64,000 bases of DNA from Ornithinimicrobium humiphilum (GTDB lineage Bacteria; Actinomycetota; Actinomycetes; Actinomycetales; Dermatophilaceae), in contig NZ_VFPU01000003.1 of the NCBI RefSeq assembly GCF_006716885.1, positions 124,001-188,000 on the forward strand, in the 5' to 3' direction. A program made the position numbers and the translations under genes. Each line of letters opens with the position of its first letter. Within the stretch, counting starts at the first letter, position 1. This document shows positions 15,672-24,806 of this stretch, piece after piece. The notes under the pieces were generated by a model. It was not told the origin of the DNA, made no database searches, and worked only from the letters and a program-made list of their open reading frames with translations.

Positions 15672-16676
15672 ATGGAGTTTCGACACCTCGGCAACAGCGG
15701 ACTGAAGATCAGCGAGATCACCTACGGCAACTGGTTGACCCACGGGTCCCAGGTGGAGAACGAGGTCGCGCACCGGTGCGTGCGGGCCGCCCTCGACGCG
15801 GGGGTGTCGAGCTTCGACACCGCCGACGTCTACGCCAACACCCGCGCCGAGACGGTGCTCGGCGAGGCCCTCAAGGGCGAGCGCCGCGAGAGCCTGGAGA
15901 TCTTCACCAAGGTCTACTGGCCGACCGGCCCGGGCGGCAAGAACGACACCGGCCTCTCGCGCAAGCACGTCATGGAGTCGATCAACGGCTCGCTCAAGCG
16001 GCTGCAGACCGACTACGTCGACCTCTACCAGGCGCACCGCTACGACACCGAGACCCCGCTCGAGGAGACGATGCAGGCCTTCGCCGACATCGTGCGCCAA
16101 GGCAAGGCCCTCTACATCGGCGTCTCGGAGTGGACCGCCGACCAGATCCGCGAGGGGCACCGGCTGGCCACCGAGCTGGGCTTCCAGCTCATCTCCTCCC
16201 AGCCGCAGTACTCCATGCTCTGGCGGGTCATCGAGCCCGAGGTCGTCCCGGCCTGCGAGGAGCTCGGCATCTCCCAGATCGTGTGGAGCCCGATGGCCCA
16301 GGGCGTGCTCTCGGGCAAGTACCTGCCGGGCCAGCAGCCGACCGAGGGTCGCGCCGCCGACGAGAAGATGGGCAGGGGCATGCAGGGCTTCCTGCGCGAC
16401 GAGGTGCTCACCGCCGTGCAGGAGCTCAAGCCGCTGGCGCAGGAGGCCGGCCTGACGATGCCGCAGCTGTCCATCGCCTGGGTGCTGCAGAACCCCAACG
16501 TCGCCGCCGCCCTGGTCGGCGCCTCGCGCCCCGAGCAGGTCGAGGACAACGTCAAGGCCGCGGGCGTCACGCTCGACGCCGACCTCATGGCCAAGATCGA
16601 CGAGGTCCTCGGGGGCGTCGTCGAGCGCGACCCGGGCAAGACCGCCGAGCACGCACCGAAGACCCGCGTGGCCTGA
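15672..16676 (+). CDS. Aldo/keto reductase, Kv-beta-like family
   Basis: NADPH-dependent oxidoreductase of 334 aa with a TIM-barrel fold. The catalytic tetrad is visible: D in FDTADVYANTR, Y of DVYAN, K in EIFTKVYW and H in YQAHRYD; the cofactor loop is SPMAQGVLSGKY. Similarity is to AKR family proteins related to voltage-gated K+ channel beta subunits (YghZ group). Leaderless: TACTGT at 15660-15665 is six bases before the ATG. No obvious operon partner; natural substrate unknown. Confidence 0.88.
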   Translation: MEFRHLGNSGLKISEITYGNWLTHGSQVENEVAHRCVRAALDAGVSSFDTADVYANTRAETVLGEALKGERRESLEIFTKVYWPTGPGGKNDTGLSRKHVMESINGSLKRLQTDYVDLYQAHRYDTETPLEETMQAFADIVRQGKALYIGVSEWTADQIREGHRLATELGFQLISSQPQYSMLWRVIEPEVVPACEELGISQIVWSPMAQGVLSGKYLPGQQPTEGRAADEKMGRGMQGFLRDEVLTAVQELKPLAQEAGLTMPQLSIAWVLQNPNVAAALVGASRPEQVEDNVKAAGVTLDADLMAKIDEVLGGVVERDPGKTAEHAPKTRVA

Positions 16677-16709
16677 TCTCCTCCGTCGTCGGGCCGGGCG
16701 GCCCCTGGG

Positions 16710-17321
16710 TCAGCCCGGCTCGACGACTGTGGTCACCACCCGCGTCAGGCTCGGCGTGCGCGGGGTGGAGGAGAAGCCGAAGCGCGTCGGAGGGTCCACC
16801 GGGGCCAGCGCCCCGAGCCGCACCCCGTCGAGGGTGGCGGTCGCGTCGGTCACCGCGCGCACGTCGGTGGCGCCGTAGTACTCCCGCCGGCCGTTGCCGG
16901 CGGTGCCGCGGGTCCGCACGCCGGGCAGGACCACCCGCGCGACCGGGTCGGTGACCGTCGAGACGACCGGGTGCGCCGCCAGCGGGCGCGGCAGCAGCCG
17001 CAGCAGGCGGCCCAGCACCGTGCGCCTCCCCAGCTCGGCGTCGAGCCGCAGCGAGCGCGTCCGCACCTCCAGCCGCCTGGGCGTGCGCAGGACGAAGACC
17101 GGCTCGATCCGCGTCTCGTCGAAGGAGTAGGTCGAGGACACGAACTCGGCGACCTGCTCGCTCGGGGCCAGGAGCATCCGGTGGCCGTCCACCTTCTCGA
17201 CCATGACGTCGGCGAAGGCGCCCAGCGGCGAGTCGTCCCAGGTGCCCACGACCAGCCGCACTCCCCCGGCCGTGCCCACCCCCAGGATGTGGCCGGTGAA
17301 GGTCCAGGTGCGCGACGCCAT
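16710..17321 (-). CDS. Conserved hypothetical protein
   Basis: Soluble protein of 203 aa, no family confidently recognised. It is beta-rich with recurring segments such as GHILGVGTAGGVRLVVGTWDD and DVMVEKVDGHRMLLAP, then VAEFVSSTYSFDE; an acetoacetate-decarboxylase-like fold is conceivable but weakly supported. No signal peptide. Start ATG at 17321 is supported by CAGGAT six bases upstream (complement 17328-17333), which rules against the longer in-frame start at 17348. Divergent from the PatB gene with a 44-base shared promoter region. Confidence 0.6.
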   Translation of the reverse strand: MASRTWTFTGHILGVGTAGGVRLVVGTWDDSPLGAFADVMVEKVDGHRMLLAPSEQVAEFVSSTYSFDETRIEPVFVLRTPRRLEVRTRSLRLDAELGRRTVLGRLLRLLPRPLAAHPVVSTVTDPVARVVLPGVRTRGTAGNGRREYYGATDVRAVTDATATLDGVRLGALAPVDPPTRFGFSSTPRTPSLTRVVTTVVEPG

Positions 17322-17365
17322 ACCCCCATCCTGCTGTGCCGCAGGCATGCTGACACCCTGAACCC

Positions 17366-18517
17366 ATGACCGCGCCGTTCGACCTGACCCTGGACGACAT
17401 GCTCGAGCACCGCTCGGCGAAGTGGAGCCGCGTCCCCGACGGGGTGCTCCCCGCGTGGACGGCCGAGATGGACGTGCGCACCGCGCCCGCGATCGCGGAG
17501 GCGCTGCAGCTGGCGGTGCGGCGCTCCGACTTCGGCTACGCGGGCGACCCGGCGCCGGTCGCGCGCGCCTTCGCCGGCTTCGCCCGCGACGTCTGGGACT
17601 GGGAGACGGAGGGCACCGGCGGGCAGACCCGGCTCTTCGCCGACGTGGGCCACGGCGTCAAGGAGGTGCTGCGCTCGCTGACCCGCCCGGGCGACCGGGT
17701 GGTCCTCAACCCGCCGGTCTACCTGTCCTTCTACCCGTGGCTGCGCTCCCTCGGCCTGGAGGCGCACGAGGTGCCGATGCTCGACGTCGCCTCCGGCGGA
17801 CGTCTCGACCTGGAGGGTATGGAGCACGCGCTCGCCGAGGGCACGCGCGTCGTGCTGCTCTGCAGCCCGCACAACCCGCTGGGCCACGTCTACCCGCGCG
17901 AGGACCTCGCCGCGCTGGCCGAGCTGGCGCTCGCGCACGACGCCGTCGTGGTCGCCGACGAGATCCACGCCCCGCTCGTGCACCCGGGTGGGCCGCGCTT
18001 CGTGCCGTGGCTGACCGTCTCCGACGCCGCCCGCCAGGTCGGCATCGCGCTGCACTCGCCGTCCAAGGCCTGGAACACCGCCGGCCTCAAGCTCGCCCTC
18101 GGTGTCACGGCCGTCCCCGGTCGCTGGCCCGCCGACATCCCCGCCGAGGTCGACTGGGCGCCCTCGATCCTGGGCCAGTACGCCGCGGAGGCCGCCTACA
18201 CCGACGGGCTTGAGTGGCTGGACACGGTGCGCACCGCCCTCGAGGAGCGCACGGCGCAGCTGGCCGACCTGCTGGAGCGCGAGCTGCCGCAGGTGCGCTA
18301 CGCACCGGGCTCGGCGTCCTACCTGGCGTGGCTCGACTGCCGCGAGCTCGGGCTCGGCGACGACCCGGCCAGGGTCTTCCTCGAGCGCGGCAGGGTGATG
18401 CTGTCGCCCGGACCGGCCTTCGGCTCCGGCGGCGCGGGCTTCGCGCGGCTCAACATCGGCACCAGCGAGGAGCTGATGACCGAGGCCGTGCGCCGGATGC
18501 GGTCGGCGCTGGACTGA
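17366..18517 (+). CDS. PatB/MalY-type pyridoxal-phosphate aminotransferase / C-S lyase
   Basis: Fold-type I PLP enzyme of 383 aa, class I/II subgroup of MalY and PatB, which are cystathionine beta-lyases. Visible cofactor residues are N170 in SPHNPLG, D198 in VVADEIHAPL, and the Schiff-base lysine K234 in SPSKAWN; the C-terminal substrate-binding Arg lies in FARLNIG. The PAWTAEMDV segment near residue 29 is characteristic of the subgroup. Likely reaction: beta-elimination of cystathionine or cysteine S-conjugates. Leaderless: CACCCT at 17354-17359, six bases before ATG. Confidence 0.85.
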   Translation: MTAPFDLTLDDMLEHRSAKWSRVPDGVLPAWTAEMDVRTAPAIAEALQLAVRRSDFGYAGDPAPVARAFAGFARDVWDWETEGTGGQTRLFADVGHGVKEVLRSLTRPGDRVVLNPPVYLSFYPWLRSLGLEAHEVPMLDVASGGRLDLEGMEHALAEGTRVVLLCSPHNPLGHVYPREDLAALAELALAHDAVVVADEIHAPLVHPGGPRFVPWLTVSDAARQVGIALHSPSKAWNTAGLKLALGVTAVPGRWPADIPAEVDWAPSILGQYAAEAAYTDGLEWLDTVRTALEERTAQLADLLERELPQVRYAPGSASYLAWLDCRELGLGDDPARVFLERGRVMLSPGPAFGSGGAGFARLNIGTSEELMTEAVRRMRSALD

Positions 18518-18548
18518 CGGGCCCTTCCGTCCGCGGGGCGAGGGCCGC

Positions 18549-19607
18549 TCAGGCGTCGCCGGGGCAGCCGATCGCGCCGATCCGCGCCAGGCCTGCGAGG
18601 TCGCCCGGCCCGAAGCCGATGCGGCCCGTGGTGTTGACCGGTGCCATGAGCTGGCCGATGTCGTCGACGTGGCCGAGCCCGAGCACGTGGGCCAGCTCGT
18701 GGTCGAGGACCGCCGCGTGCTGCTCGGGGCGTGCGAGGTCGTCGCGGTCCAGGACGACCTGGCCGCTGGCGTGCCAGACCCGGCGGTCGGGGCCCTCGAC
18801 GGTCGTCGGGCCACCGAGCCCGGCGGCCTGGCCGGCCAGCTGCGGCACGGCGTCGGCGTCCGACCACGAGACCAGCACCGGCGACCCCAGCTCGCGCGGC
18901 TCCTCGGACCAGACCTCGTCGGACTCGCCCACGAGGTCGAGCGCCAGGCCCGAGGCTGCACCCACGCGGTCCAGGGACCCCCGGACCAGCTCGGTCCACC
19001 CGTCGGGCGCGCCCTCGGGGTTGACGACGACCTCGACCGGGCCGCACGGGGAGAAGCCGACCGGGTCGTCGCCGCCCGGCTGGGTCTGGAGGTAGGCGTA
19101 GGCGTCGCTGGTGCCCGGGTCGACGGTGGGGAGGACGCGCTCGCCCCGGGGCGGCTCCCAGCCCCGCAGCCCCGCGCCGGGTGGCGGGGACCAGCGCTGC
19201 ACGACCTCGCCGAGACCGTCGCCCCAGCGCGTCCCGCCACCGGCCGCGCTCTCCGTCGCCGGCATCCCGAGCACGGAGCGGCCGGCCGCGGTGGCCCAGG
19301 AGCGCACCTCTGTGGCCTGGGTCGGGAAGGCGATCACGGCGGCGACGAGCGCGACGACGAGGACCACCAGGGTCGAGCCGCCCCGACGGCGGCGCGGGGC
19401 CGGGACCGGCCGGACGGGGTCGAGCGCCCGCAGCGGCGGGAGGCCGTCGGTCGAGTGCACGCGCCAGCCGGTGTCGGGGCGCGCCGCGGGGTGGCCGGGC
19501 GGCGCCCCGCCGAGACCGTAGCGACGGTCCCACTCGTCGAGCTCGGCGAGCCGGCGCGCGAGCTCCGCCGCGCGCCGCTTCCTCGCGGCCGACTCGAACA
19601 ACCCCAT
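18549..19607 (-). CDS. Membrane-anchored metzincin (matrixin-like) zinc protease
   Basis: Protein of 352 aa with a cytoplasmic basic N-terminus (1-75), one membrane helix (about 78-96) and a long extracytoplasmic part. Near the end is the full zinc signature H303-E-L-A-H307-V-L-G-L-G-H313 with an adjacent Asp pair, then QLMAP with M321, fitting the metzincin Met-turn. A single zincin domain occupies about residues 185-345. A paralogue lies 5 kb away (24807-25520), sharing NPEGAP/NPQGAP, LVGE/VVGE, GDLAGLA and other blocks, but lacking the long N-terminus. Leaderless: TAGTGT six bases before ATG (complement 19614-19619). Substrate unknown. Confidence 0.82.
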   Translation of the reverse strand: MGLFESAARKRRAAELARRLAELDEWDRRYGLGGAPPGHPAARPDTGWRVHSTDGLPPLRALDPVRPVPAPRRRRGGSTLVVLVVALVAAVIAFPTQATEVRSWATAAGRSVLGMPATESAAGGGTRWGDGLGEVVQRWSPPPGAGLRGWEPPRGERVLPTVDPGTSDAYAYLQTQPGGDDPVGFSPCGPVEVVVNPEGAPDGWTELVRGSLDRVGAASGLALDLVGESDEVWSEEPRELGSPVLVSWSDADAVPQLAGQAAGLGGPTTVEGPDRRVWHASGQVVLDRDDLARPEQHAAVLDHELAHVLGLGHVDDIGQLMAPVNTTGRIGFGPGDLAGLARIGAIGCPGDA

Positions 19608-19654
19608 GGCCGGACACTATGCGGCACGGCCCCGACACTCCATACCCTTGGTCC

Positions 19655-20692
19655 ATGACCCGACCCCATCTGTGGATCCGTGCCGAGGCCCGCCCCACCG
19701 AGCAGCGCGTGCCCATCGTCCCCGCGGACGCCGCGCGCCTCATCGCGGACGGCTTCGAGGTGACCGTCGAGGAGTCCCCGACGCGCGTCGTCCCGATCGA
19801 GGAGTACGTCGCCGTGGGCTGCCGCACCGCGCCCGCCGGCTCCTGGGAGAACGCCCCCGACGGGGCGGTCGTGGTCGGCATCAAGGAGCTGCCCGACCAC
19901 CCGGCCGACCTGCGGCACACGCACGTCTTCTTCGCCCACGCCTACAAGGGCCAGGAGGGTGCCGAGGAGGTGCTCGAGCGCTTCCGCCGCGGCGGGGGCG
20001 AGCTGCTCGACGTCGAGTACCTCACGGTCGGCGGCAAGCGCGTCGTCGCCTTCGGCTTCTGGGCCGGCTACGTCGGGGCCGCGCTCGCGGTGCTGCACGC
20101 CCGCGGTCTGCTGACCGGCCCCGTGGAGCCGATGACCCGCGACGCCCTCGACGCCCGGCTGCGCGAGAGCACCCCGGGCACCCCCGAGCGCGCCCTCGTC
20201 ATCGGCTCGCGCGGCCGGTCCGGCACCGGCGCCACGGAGGCCCTGGGGGTGGCGGGCTGCGCGGTCACCCGCTGGGACCGCGCCGACACCGCCGAGCTCG
20301 ACCGCGCCGCGATGCTCGACCACGAGATCCTCGTCAACTGCGTCGTCAGCTCCGGCTCCGACGGGCAGGAGCCCTTCGTGCGCCCCGAGGACGTCGACCC
20401 GCCCCGCCGGCTGCGGGTGGTCGGCGACGTGACCTGCGACGTCACCTCCGCGGCCAACCTCATCCCGCTCAACACCGCGATCACCACGTGGGACGAGCCG
20501 GTGCGCCGCTTCGGCACCGACGAGCACCCGCTCGACGTCATCGCGATCGACAACCTGCCCTCGCTGCTGCCCCGCGAGGCCAGCGAGAGCTTCTCCGCCG
20601 AGCTGACCCCGCTGCTGCCGGACCTGGCCGACCGCTCCGGCCCGTGGGCCGCCAGCCTGGAGTGGTTCCGTCGGCACGTCCACGACGGCTGA
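19655..20692 (+). CDS. Saccharopine dehydrogenase (NAD+, L-lysine-forming)-like
   Basis: Cytoplasmic oxidoreductase of 345 aa resembling LYS1-type saccharopine dehydrogenase and alanine dehydrogenase/transhydrogenase folds. The N-terminal RAEARPTEQRVPIVP carries the family's substrate-binding Arg-Lys-like region; FFAHAYKGQEG holds the conserved H-x-YK segment; a Rossmann core ALVIGSRGRSGTGA appears near residue 185; the C-terminal AIDNLPSLLPREASESFS is diagnostic. Such enzymes interconvert saccharopine with lysine plus 2-oxoglutarate. In bacteria the physiological role may be lysine degradation. Leaderless: TACCCT at 19643-19648, six bases before ATG. Confidence 0.85.
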   Translation: MTRPHLWIRAEARPTEQRVPIVPADAARLIADGFEVTVEESPTRVVPIEEYVAVGCRTAPAGSWENAPDGAVVVGIKELPDHPADLRHTHVFFAHAYKGQEGAEEVLERFRRGGGELLDVEYLTVGGKRVVAFGFWAGYVGAALAVLHARGLLTGPVEPMTRDALDARLRESTPGTPERALVIGSRGRSGTGATEALGVAGCAVTRWDRADTAELDRAAMLDHEILVNCVVSSGSDGQEPFVRPEDVDPPRRLRVVGDVTCDVTSAANLIPLNTAITTWDEPVRRFGTDEHPLDVIAIDNLPSLLPREASESFSAELTPLLPDLADRSGPWAASLEWFRRHVHDG

Positions 20693-20704
20693 GCACGACC
20701 GGGG

Positions 20705-20723
20705 CGATAACGATCCGATAACG
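20705..20723 (+). repeat. Direct repeat CGATAACG x2, 11-bp period
   Basis: CGATAACG occurs at 20705-20712 and 20716-20723, one helical turn apart, just after the saccharopine dehydrogenase stop and directly before a terminator hairpin. Same-face repeats suggest a protein-binding site, but no regulator can be named. Confidence 0.35.
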
Positions 20724-20751
20724 GTCGGGACGGGTCCATCCCCGTCCCGAC
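20724..20751 (+). terminator. Hairpin terminator after saccharopine dehydrogenase gene
   Basis: GTCGGGACGGG and its complement form a perfect 11-bp stem with a six-base loop, 32 bases beyond the stop codon. No T tract follows. Confidence 0.7.
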
Positions 20752-20876
20752 CCACTGCCCAAGGCGCGCGCGCGTAGCAAAACCGCGGCCCTGGGGTCGT
20801 CACGGGGCGACAGCCCGGGCGGTCCTGGCTACGTTGGCACGAGACCAACCCCCAGGACGACCCGAGGAGAGGCCCC

Positions 20877-21731
20877 ATGTCCAGAACCCCCCGCAGCACC
20901 CGCGCGGCCGCCGTCACGCTCGGCGCCGTCGCGACGATGCTCCTCGCCGCCTGCGGCGACGGAGGGTCGGGCGACAACGCGCTCGGCCTCGACACCGACG
21001 GCACGCTCGTCGTGGCGATGAGCGGCGAGTTCCAGCCGTTCAGCTACTTCGAGGGCAACACCCTCACCGGCTTCGACCACGACATCGGCGTCGCCGTCGC
21101 CGAGGAGCTGGGCCTGGAGGTCGACGCCCAGACCGGTGCCTTCGACACCCTCATCCAGGGTCTGAAGTCCAACCGCTACGACGTGCTCATCGCCTCGATG
21201 ACCCCGACCGAGGAGCGCGACAAGCAGGTCGACTTCACCGAGAGCTACTACGTCTCCGGCGCCCAGGCCTTCGTCGCCCCGGGCACCGACTGCACCGACA
21301 TCAGCCAGCTGGACTCCCCGATCATCGGCGTCGCCAGCGGCACGACCTACCAGGACTGGCTGACCGAGAACGGCGGCGACTGGGTCGGCGAGATCCGCAC
21401 CTTCACCTCCGACGTCACCGCCCTGCAGGACGTCGCCACCGGCCGCCTCGACGCCGCGATGACCGACCGCAACGTCGGCCTCTACCAGATCCAGGAGTCC
21501 GGGCTCGACCTCGTGGAGTGCGGCGACCCGGTCTTCACCGAGGAGCCCGCCTTCGCGGTCGAGGAGGGCAACACCGCCCTGGTCGAGGCGCTCGACGAGG
21601 CGCTGGCGACCATCAAGGAGAACGGCACCTACGCCGAGATCTCGGAGAAGTACTTCGGCAAGGACATCTCCTCGCTCGAGGGCGACGGGGCCGGCTCCAC
21701 CGACGACTCGGCCACCACCAGCGAGGGCTGA
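20877..21731 (+). CDS. Amino-acid ABC transporter substrate-binding lipoprotein
   Basis: Exported solute-binding protein of 284 aa (bacterial extracellular family 3). A lipoprotein signal peptide is clear: basic start, hydrophobic core and lipobox LLAAC near residues 21-25, so it is tethered outside the membrane. Family hallmarks: [44 protein letters not shown] and [11 protein letters not shown]. It delivers a polar amino acid to the permease 21741-22454 and ATPase 22451-23209. Ribosome site GAGGAGAGG precedes the ATG; the promoter probably includes TACGTT near 20829. The last 20 residues are Ser/Thr/Asp-rich and disordered. Confidence 0.9.
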   Translation: MSRTPRSTRAAAVTLGAVATMLLAACGDGGSGDNALGLDTDGTLVVAMSGEFQPFSYFEGNTLTGFDHDIGVAVAEELGLEVDAQTGAFDTLIQGLKSNRYDVLIASMTPTEERDKQVDFTESYYVSGAQAFVAPGTDCTDISQLDSPIIGVASGTTYQDWLTENGGDWVGEIRTFTSDVTALQDVATGRLDAAMTDRNVGLYQIQESGLDLVECGDPVFTEEPAFAVEEGNTALVEALDEALATIKENGTYAEISEKYFGKDISSLEGDGAGSTDDSATTSEG

Positions 21732-21740
21732 GGTCCGGCG

Positions 21741-22454
21741 GTGTCCACCTTCCTCGAGCTCTTCGCGGAGTACTCACCGCTGTTCATCGAGGCCACCTGG
21801 GTCACGCTGCGGCTGACGGCCGCCGCGCTCGTCCTGGCCATGGTCGGCGGCGCGCTCGTCGCCGCCATGGCCATGAGCAGGGTGCGTCCGCTGCGGTGGC
21901 TCGCGACGGCATACATCGGCCTGGTGCGCGGCACGCCGCTCATCACGCAGATCTTCATCATCTACTTCGGCCTGACGGCCGTCGTCACCCTCGAGGCGTT
22001 CTGGGCGGGGGCGCTGGCGCTGGCCTTCCACAACTCCGCCTACATCGCCGAGATCATCCGCTCGGGATTCCAGGCGGTGCCGAAGGGTCTGGTGGAGGCG
22101 TCGCGGTCGCTCGGCATGTCGCGGGCCAAGACGCTCAAGCGGGTGCAGGCGCCGCTGGCGCTGCGCACCACGCTGCCGGTGCTGGGCAACCAGTACATCA
22201 TCGCGGTGAAGGACTCCTCGCTCGTCTCGTTCATCGGGATGACCGAGCTGTTCCAGACCTCGCGCAACATGGCGGCGACCACCTACGAGCCGCTGACGTC
22301 CTACATCGTGGTGGCGATCTACTACCTCGTGATCGTCCTGGCGCTCACCGCGCTCGTCTCCTGGCTCGAGCACCGGCTGAGCGCGCACCGCCGGCCCGAG
22401 GCCGACATCACGAAGGGCCCCCAGTCCGAGCAGGAAGGAGCGAGGACCGCATGA
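21741..22454 (+). CDS. Amino-acid ABC transporter permease
   Basis: Integral membrane protein of 237 aa with about five helices, HisM/GlnP type. The characteristic N-terminal helix [23 protein letters not shown] and the EAA loop [23 protein letters not shown] (ATPase-contact region) are visible. GTG start nine bases after the binding protein stop. Its stop overlaps the ATPase start by four bases (ATGA). The C-terminal tail after residue 210 is charged and cytoplasmic. Confidence 0.9.
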   Translation: MSTFLELFAEYSPLFIEATWVTLRLTAAALVLAMVGGALVAAMAMSRVRPLRWLATAYIGLVRGTPLITQIFIIYFGLTAVVTLEAFWAGALALAFHNSAYIAEIIRSGFQAVPKGLVEASRSLGMSRAKTLKRVQAPLALRTTLPVLGNQYIIAVKDSSLVSFIGMTELFQTSRNMAATTYEPLTSYIVVAIYYLVIVLALTALVSWLEHRLSAHRRPEADITKGPQSEQEGARTA

Positions 22455-23209
22455 GCACCTCCCACGGACAGGGCGGTCCCCTCGTCTCGATGCGCGGCAT
22501 CGTCAAGCGCTACGGCAGCGCGACCGTGCTCGACGGCGTCGACCTCGACGTCGCCGAGGGCGAGGTCGTCACGCTGATCGGCCCCTCGGGCGCCGGCAAG
22601 AGCACGCTGCTGCGCTGCGTCAACGGCCTGGAGCGCATCTCCGAGGGCACCATCGAGGTCGCCGGCGAGCAGCTCTCCTACGGCGAGAAGGGGCTCAACC
22701 GGCTCCGCTCGCGGATCGGCATGGTCTTCCAGTCGTTCAACCTCTTCCCGCACATGACCGTCATGGACAACCTGACCGTCGCCCAGCGCGAGGTGCTGGG
22801 GCGCTCCAAGGACGAGGCGACCACCCGTGGCGCCGAGCTGCTTGAGCGGGTCGGGCTGGCGCACAAGGCCAAGGCGTATCCCGACAACCTCTCCGGCGGC
22901 CAGCAGCAGCGCGTCGCGATCGCCCGCGCGCTGGCCATGGACCCGGCCGTCATGCTCTTCGACGAGCCGACGTCGGCGCTCGACCCGGAGCTCGTGGGCG
23001 AGGTGCTCGACGTCATGCGCACGCTCGCGGAGGAGGGCATGACGATGATGGTCGTCACGCACGAGATGCGCTTCGCCCGGAGGGCGGCCGACCGGGTCGT
23101 GCTCCTCGCCGACGGCGGCATCGCCGAGCAGGGGCCCCCGGAGCAGGTGCTGGACTCGCCGACCAGCGAGCGCGGGCAGGCCTTCCTCGCCCAGCTGCAG
23201 GAGCACTAG
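22451..23209 (+). CDS. Amino-acid ABC transporter ATP-binding protein
   Basis: Cytoplasmic ATPase of 252 aa, GlnQ/HisP type. Walker [10 protein letters not shown] (about 44-52), Q-loop [12 protein letters not shown], signature LSGGQQQR, Walker [13 protein letters not shown] and switch His in VVTHEM are all intact. It powers uptake with the permease and lipoprotein encoded just upstream. Start ATG at 22451 overlaps the permease stop; GGAGCGAGG lies upstream. A bidirectional terminator follows. Confidence 0.93.
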   Translation: MSTSHGQGGPLVSMRGIVKRYGSATVLDGVDLDVAEGEVVTLIGPSGAGKSTLLRCVNGLERISEGTIEVAGEQLSYGEKGLNRLRSRIGMVFQSFNLFPHMTVMDNLTVAQREVLGRSKDEATTRGAELLERVGLAHKAKAYPDNLSGGQQQRVAIARALAMDPAVMLFDEPTSALDPELVGEVLDVMRTLAEEGMTMMVVTHEMRFARRAADRVVLLADGGIAEQGPPEQVLDSPTSERGQAFLAQLQEH

Positions 23210-23217
23210 ACGGGTCC

Positions 23218-23253
23218 CGGGCACCCGCCGGGCGTCAGCCCAGCGGGTGCCCG
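23218..23253. terminator. Bidirectional hairpin terminator between convergent genes
   Basis: Arms CGGGCACCCGC and GCGGGTGCCCG form an 11-bp stem around a 14-base loop. It covers the stop region of the PIG-L gene (minus strand) and follows the ABC ATPase stop (plus strand), serving both. Confidence 0.7.
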
Positions 23254-24032
23254 ACCGTCATCCCGGCGGGCAGGCCGGGCTCGATGTACCACTCCGTGCC
23301 GAACGCCCCCGCGAACTCCTCCTCGCCCATGCCGAGCATCCACCCCACGTCCTCCTGCGAGGCGTGGCACGCGAGCGCCCGGCGCTTGACGTCGATCACC
23401 GGTCGCACGTCGACCCGCCAGTGGATCTCGGCCTCCGGCGAGCCGAAGGGGTTGCCGTCGTCGGCGGGCGCGTCGGGGTCCCAGTCGGCCCCGTCGACCA
23501 CGAGACCCGCCTCCTTCGCCGCGAGGTACTGCCGCCGCATCTCGTCGCGGTTCATCGTCGCCTCGAGCAGCCGCGGACGGCGGGCCGCGAGCTCGGCCGC
23601 CCGGTGCACGACCGCGTGCACCTTGACGTGGTCGGGGTGCCCGTAGCCGCCGTGCCAGTCGTAGCCGACGAGCACGTCGGCATCCTCCTCGTCGAGGACC
23701 GCCGCCAGCCGACCGGCGGCCTCCTCGGTGTCGGCGCCGTGGAAGGACTGCTCGTGGCCGTTCTGCTCCCAGCCGGTCATGCCCGAGTCGGCGTAGCCGA
23801 GCCAGGAGACGCGCGCGGTCCCGAGCACCTGCGCGGACGCCTCGGCCTCGGCCCGCCGGCGGTCCACGACGGTCTCGCCCTCGGCCAGGTCGGCGGGCAC
23901 CGAGCCGTGGTCGCCGTTGGTCGCGTAGACGCACACGACGCGGTGGCCGGCGTCGACCGCCAGGCGCATCGTGCCGGCGGTCTGGGACGCCTCGTCGTCG
24001 GGGTGGGCGTGGAGGAAGACGATGGTGCTCAC
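23235..24032 (-). CDS. PIG-L family zinc deacetylase
   Basis: Zinc-dependent N-acyl-glucosamine-type deacetylase of 265 aa. Metal motif AHPDDE (H10, D12-D13, E14) begins just after the first strand, and the third ligand is in YGHPDH. The family includes MshB and Mca, which act on mycothiol precursors and conjugates; this protein resembles that group in length and in the EIHWRVDVRP and ALACHASQ segments, so a role in mycothiol metabolism is possible but not assigned. GTG start at 24032 is supported by CACAAT six bases upstream. Converges on the ABC operon. Confidence 0.82.
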   Translation of the reverse strand: MSTIVFLHAHPDDEASQTAGTMRLAVDAGHRVVCVYATNGDHGSVPADLAEGETVVDRRRAEAEASAQVLGTARVSWLGYADSGMTGWEQNGHEQSFHGADTEEAAGRLAAVLDEEDADVLVGYDWHGGYGHPDHVKVHAVVHRAAELAARRPRLLEATMNRDEMRRQYLAAKEAGLVVDGADWDPDAPADDGNPFGSPEAEIHWRVDVRPVIDVKRRALACHASQEDVGWMLGMGEEEFAGAFGTEWYIEPGLPAGMTVGHPLG

Positions 24033-24153
24033 CGGGTCATTGTGTCCGCCGGGGGCGTGGTGCGCCCCGCGCACGACCGGGTATGTCGCATCTCGCCGGC
24101 GCGCGGGGCCGCGGACCGTTGTGCCGCCCGGCCCCCGGTGGCAGGCTGAGGGC

Positions 24154-24771
24154 ATGGGACTCGCAGAAGTGTTCCAGCGACGCAGCGACGGCAGCGCGGA
24201 GCCCCCGACCAGGGTGCCCCCGCCGACGCCCCCCTCGGTGGCCGAGCAGGTCGCCACGCTCACCCGGCTCGGGCTGGAGCCGCAGGGCGTGACGGTCGCC
24301 GACATCGAGGCCGACCGTGACGCCGCCCTGCTGCTGCGGCGGCACCCCTACGTGGCCGCCCTCCACTGCCTGAGCCGCGACGGCGACGGCCTCACGTCCC
24401 ACCCCCGGGTGACGACGATCGACCTCGAGCACGTGGTCGGGCCCGACTCCTACCCGCACCTGCTGCGCCGCCTCGCGGGGACCGCCGGCACGGCGGACCT
24501 GCTGGAGGAGGTCAGCGGCGGGGTCGACCAGCCGCGGGGCCGGTGGATCCTGCGCTTCACCTTCGACGGGGTGACGCGGGAGATCCACCCGAGGCTCGAC
24601 GGCGACCGTGTCGACCCGCTGGTGCTGCGCGAGATCGCCGAGGCCGTGGCGGGGCCGACCCTGCGTCCCGCGCTGGTCCGGCACGGGCAGCGGGTGTCGC
24701 TCGCCTACGTGCCGCCCCGGCACGCCGGTGAGCTGCAGCGGGTGCTCGACGCCTGGGCCGACCTGGCCTGA
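24154..24771 (+). CDS. Hypothetical protein
   Basis: Soluble protein of 205 aa, family not recognised. The N-terminus is Pro/Ser-rich (residues 10-30), followed by a mixed alpha/beta region with VAEQVATLTRLGLEPQG, EHVVGPDSYPHLLRRLAG and RWILRFTFDGVTREI. No signal peptide, membrane helix or catalytic motif stands out. The start ATG is preferred over upstream in-frame starts because CAGGCT (24142-24147) lies exactly six bases before it. Divergent from the PIG-L gene with a 120-base spacer. Confidence 0.55.
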   Translation: MGLAEVFQRRSDGSAEPPTRVPPPTPPSVAEQVATLTRLGLEPQGVTVADIEADRDAALLLRRHPYVAALHCLSRDGDGLTSHPRVTTIDLEHVVGPDSYPHLLRRLAGTAGTADLLEEVSGGVDQPRGRWILRFTFDGVTREIHPRLDGDRVDPLVLREIAEAVAGPTLRPALVRHGQRVSLAYVPPRHAGELQRVLDAWADLA

Positions 24772-24806
24772 CGGACGTCTCGCGGCGACCCAGATCCGGC
24801 CGGCGC

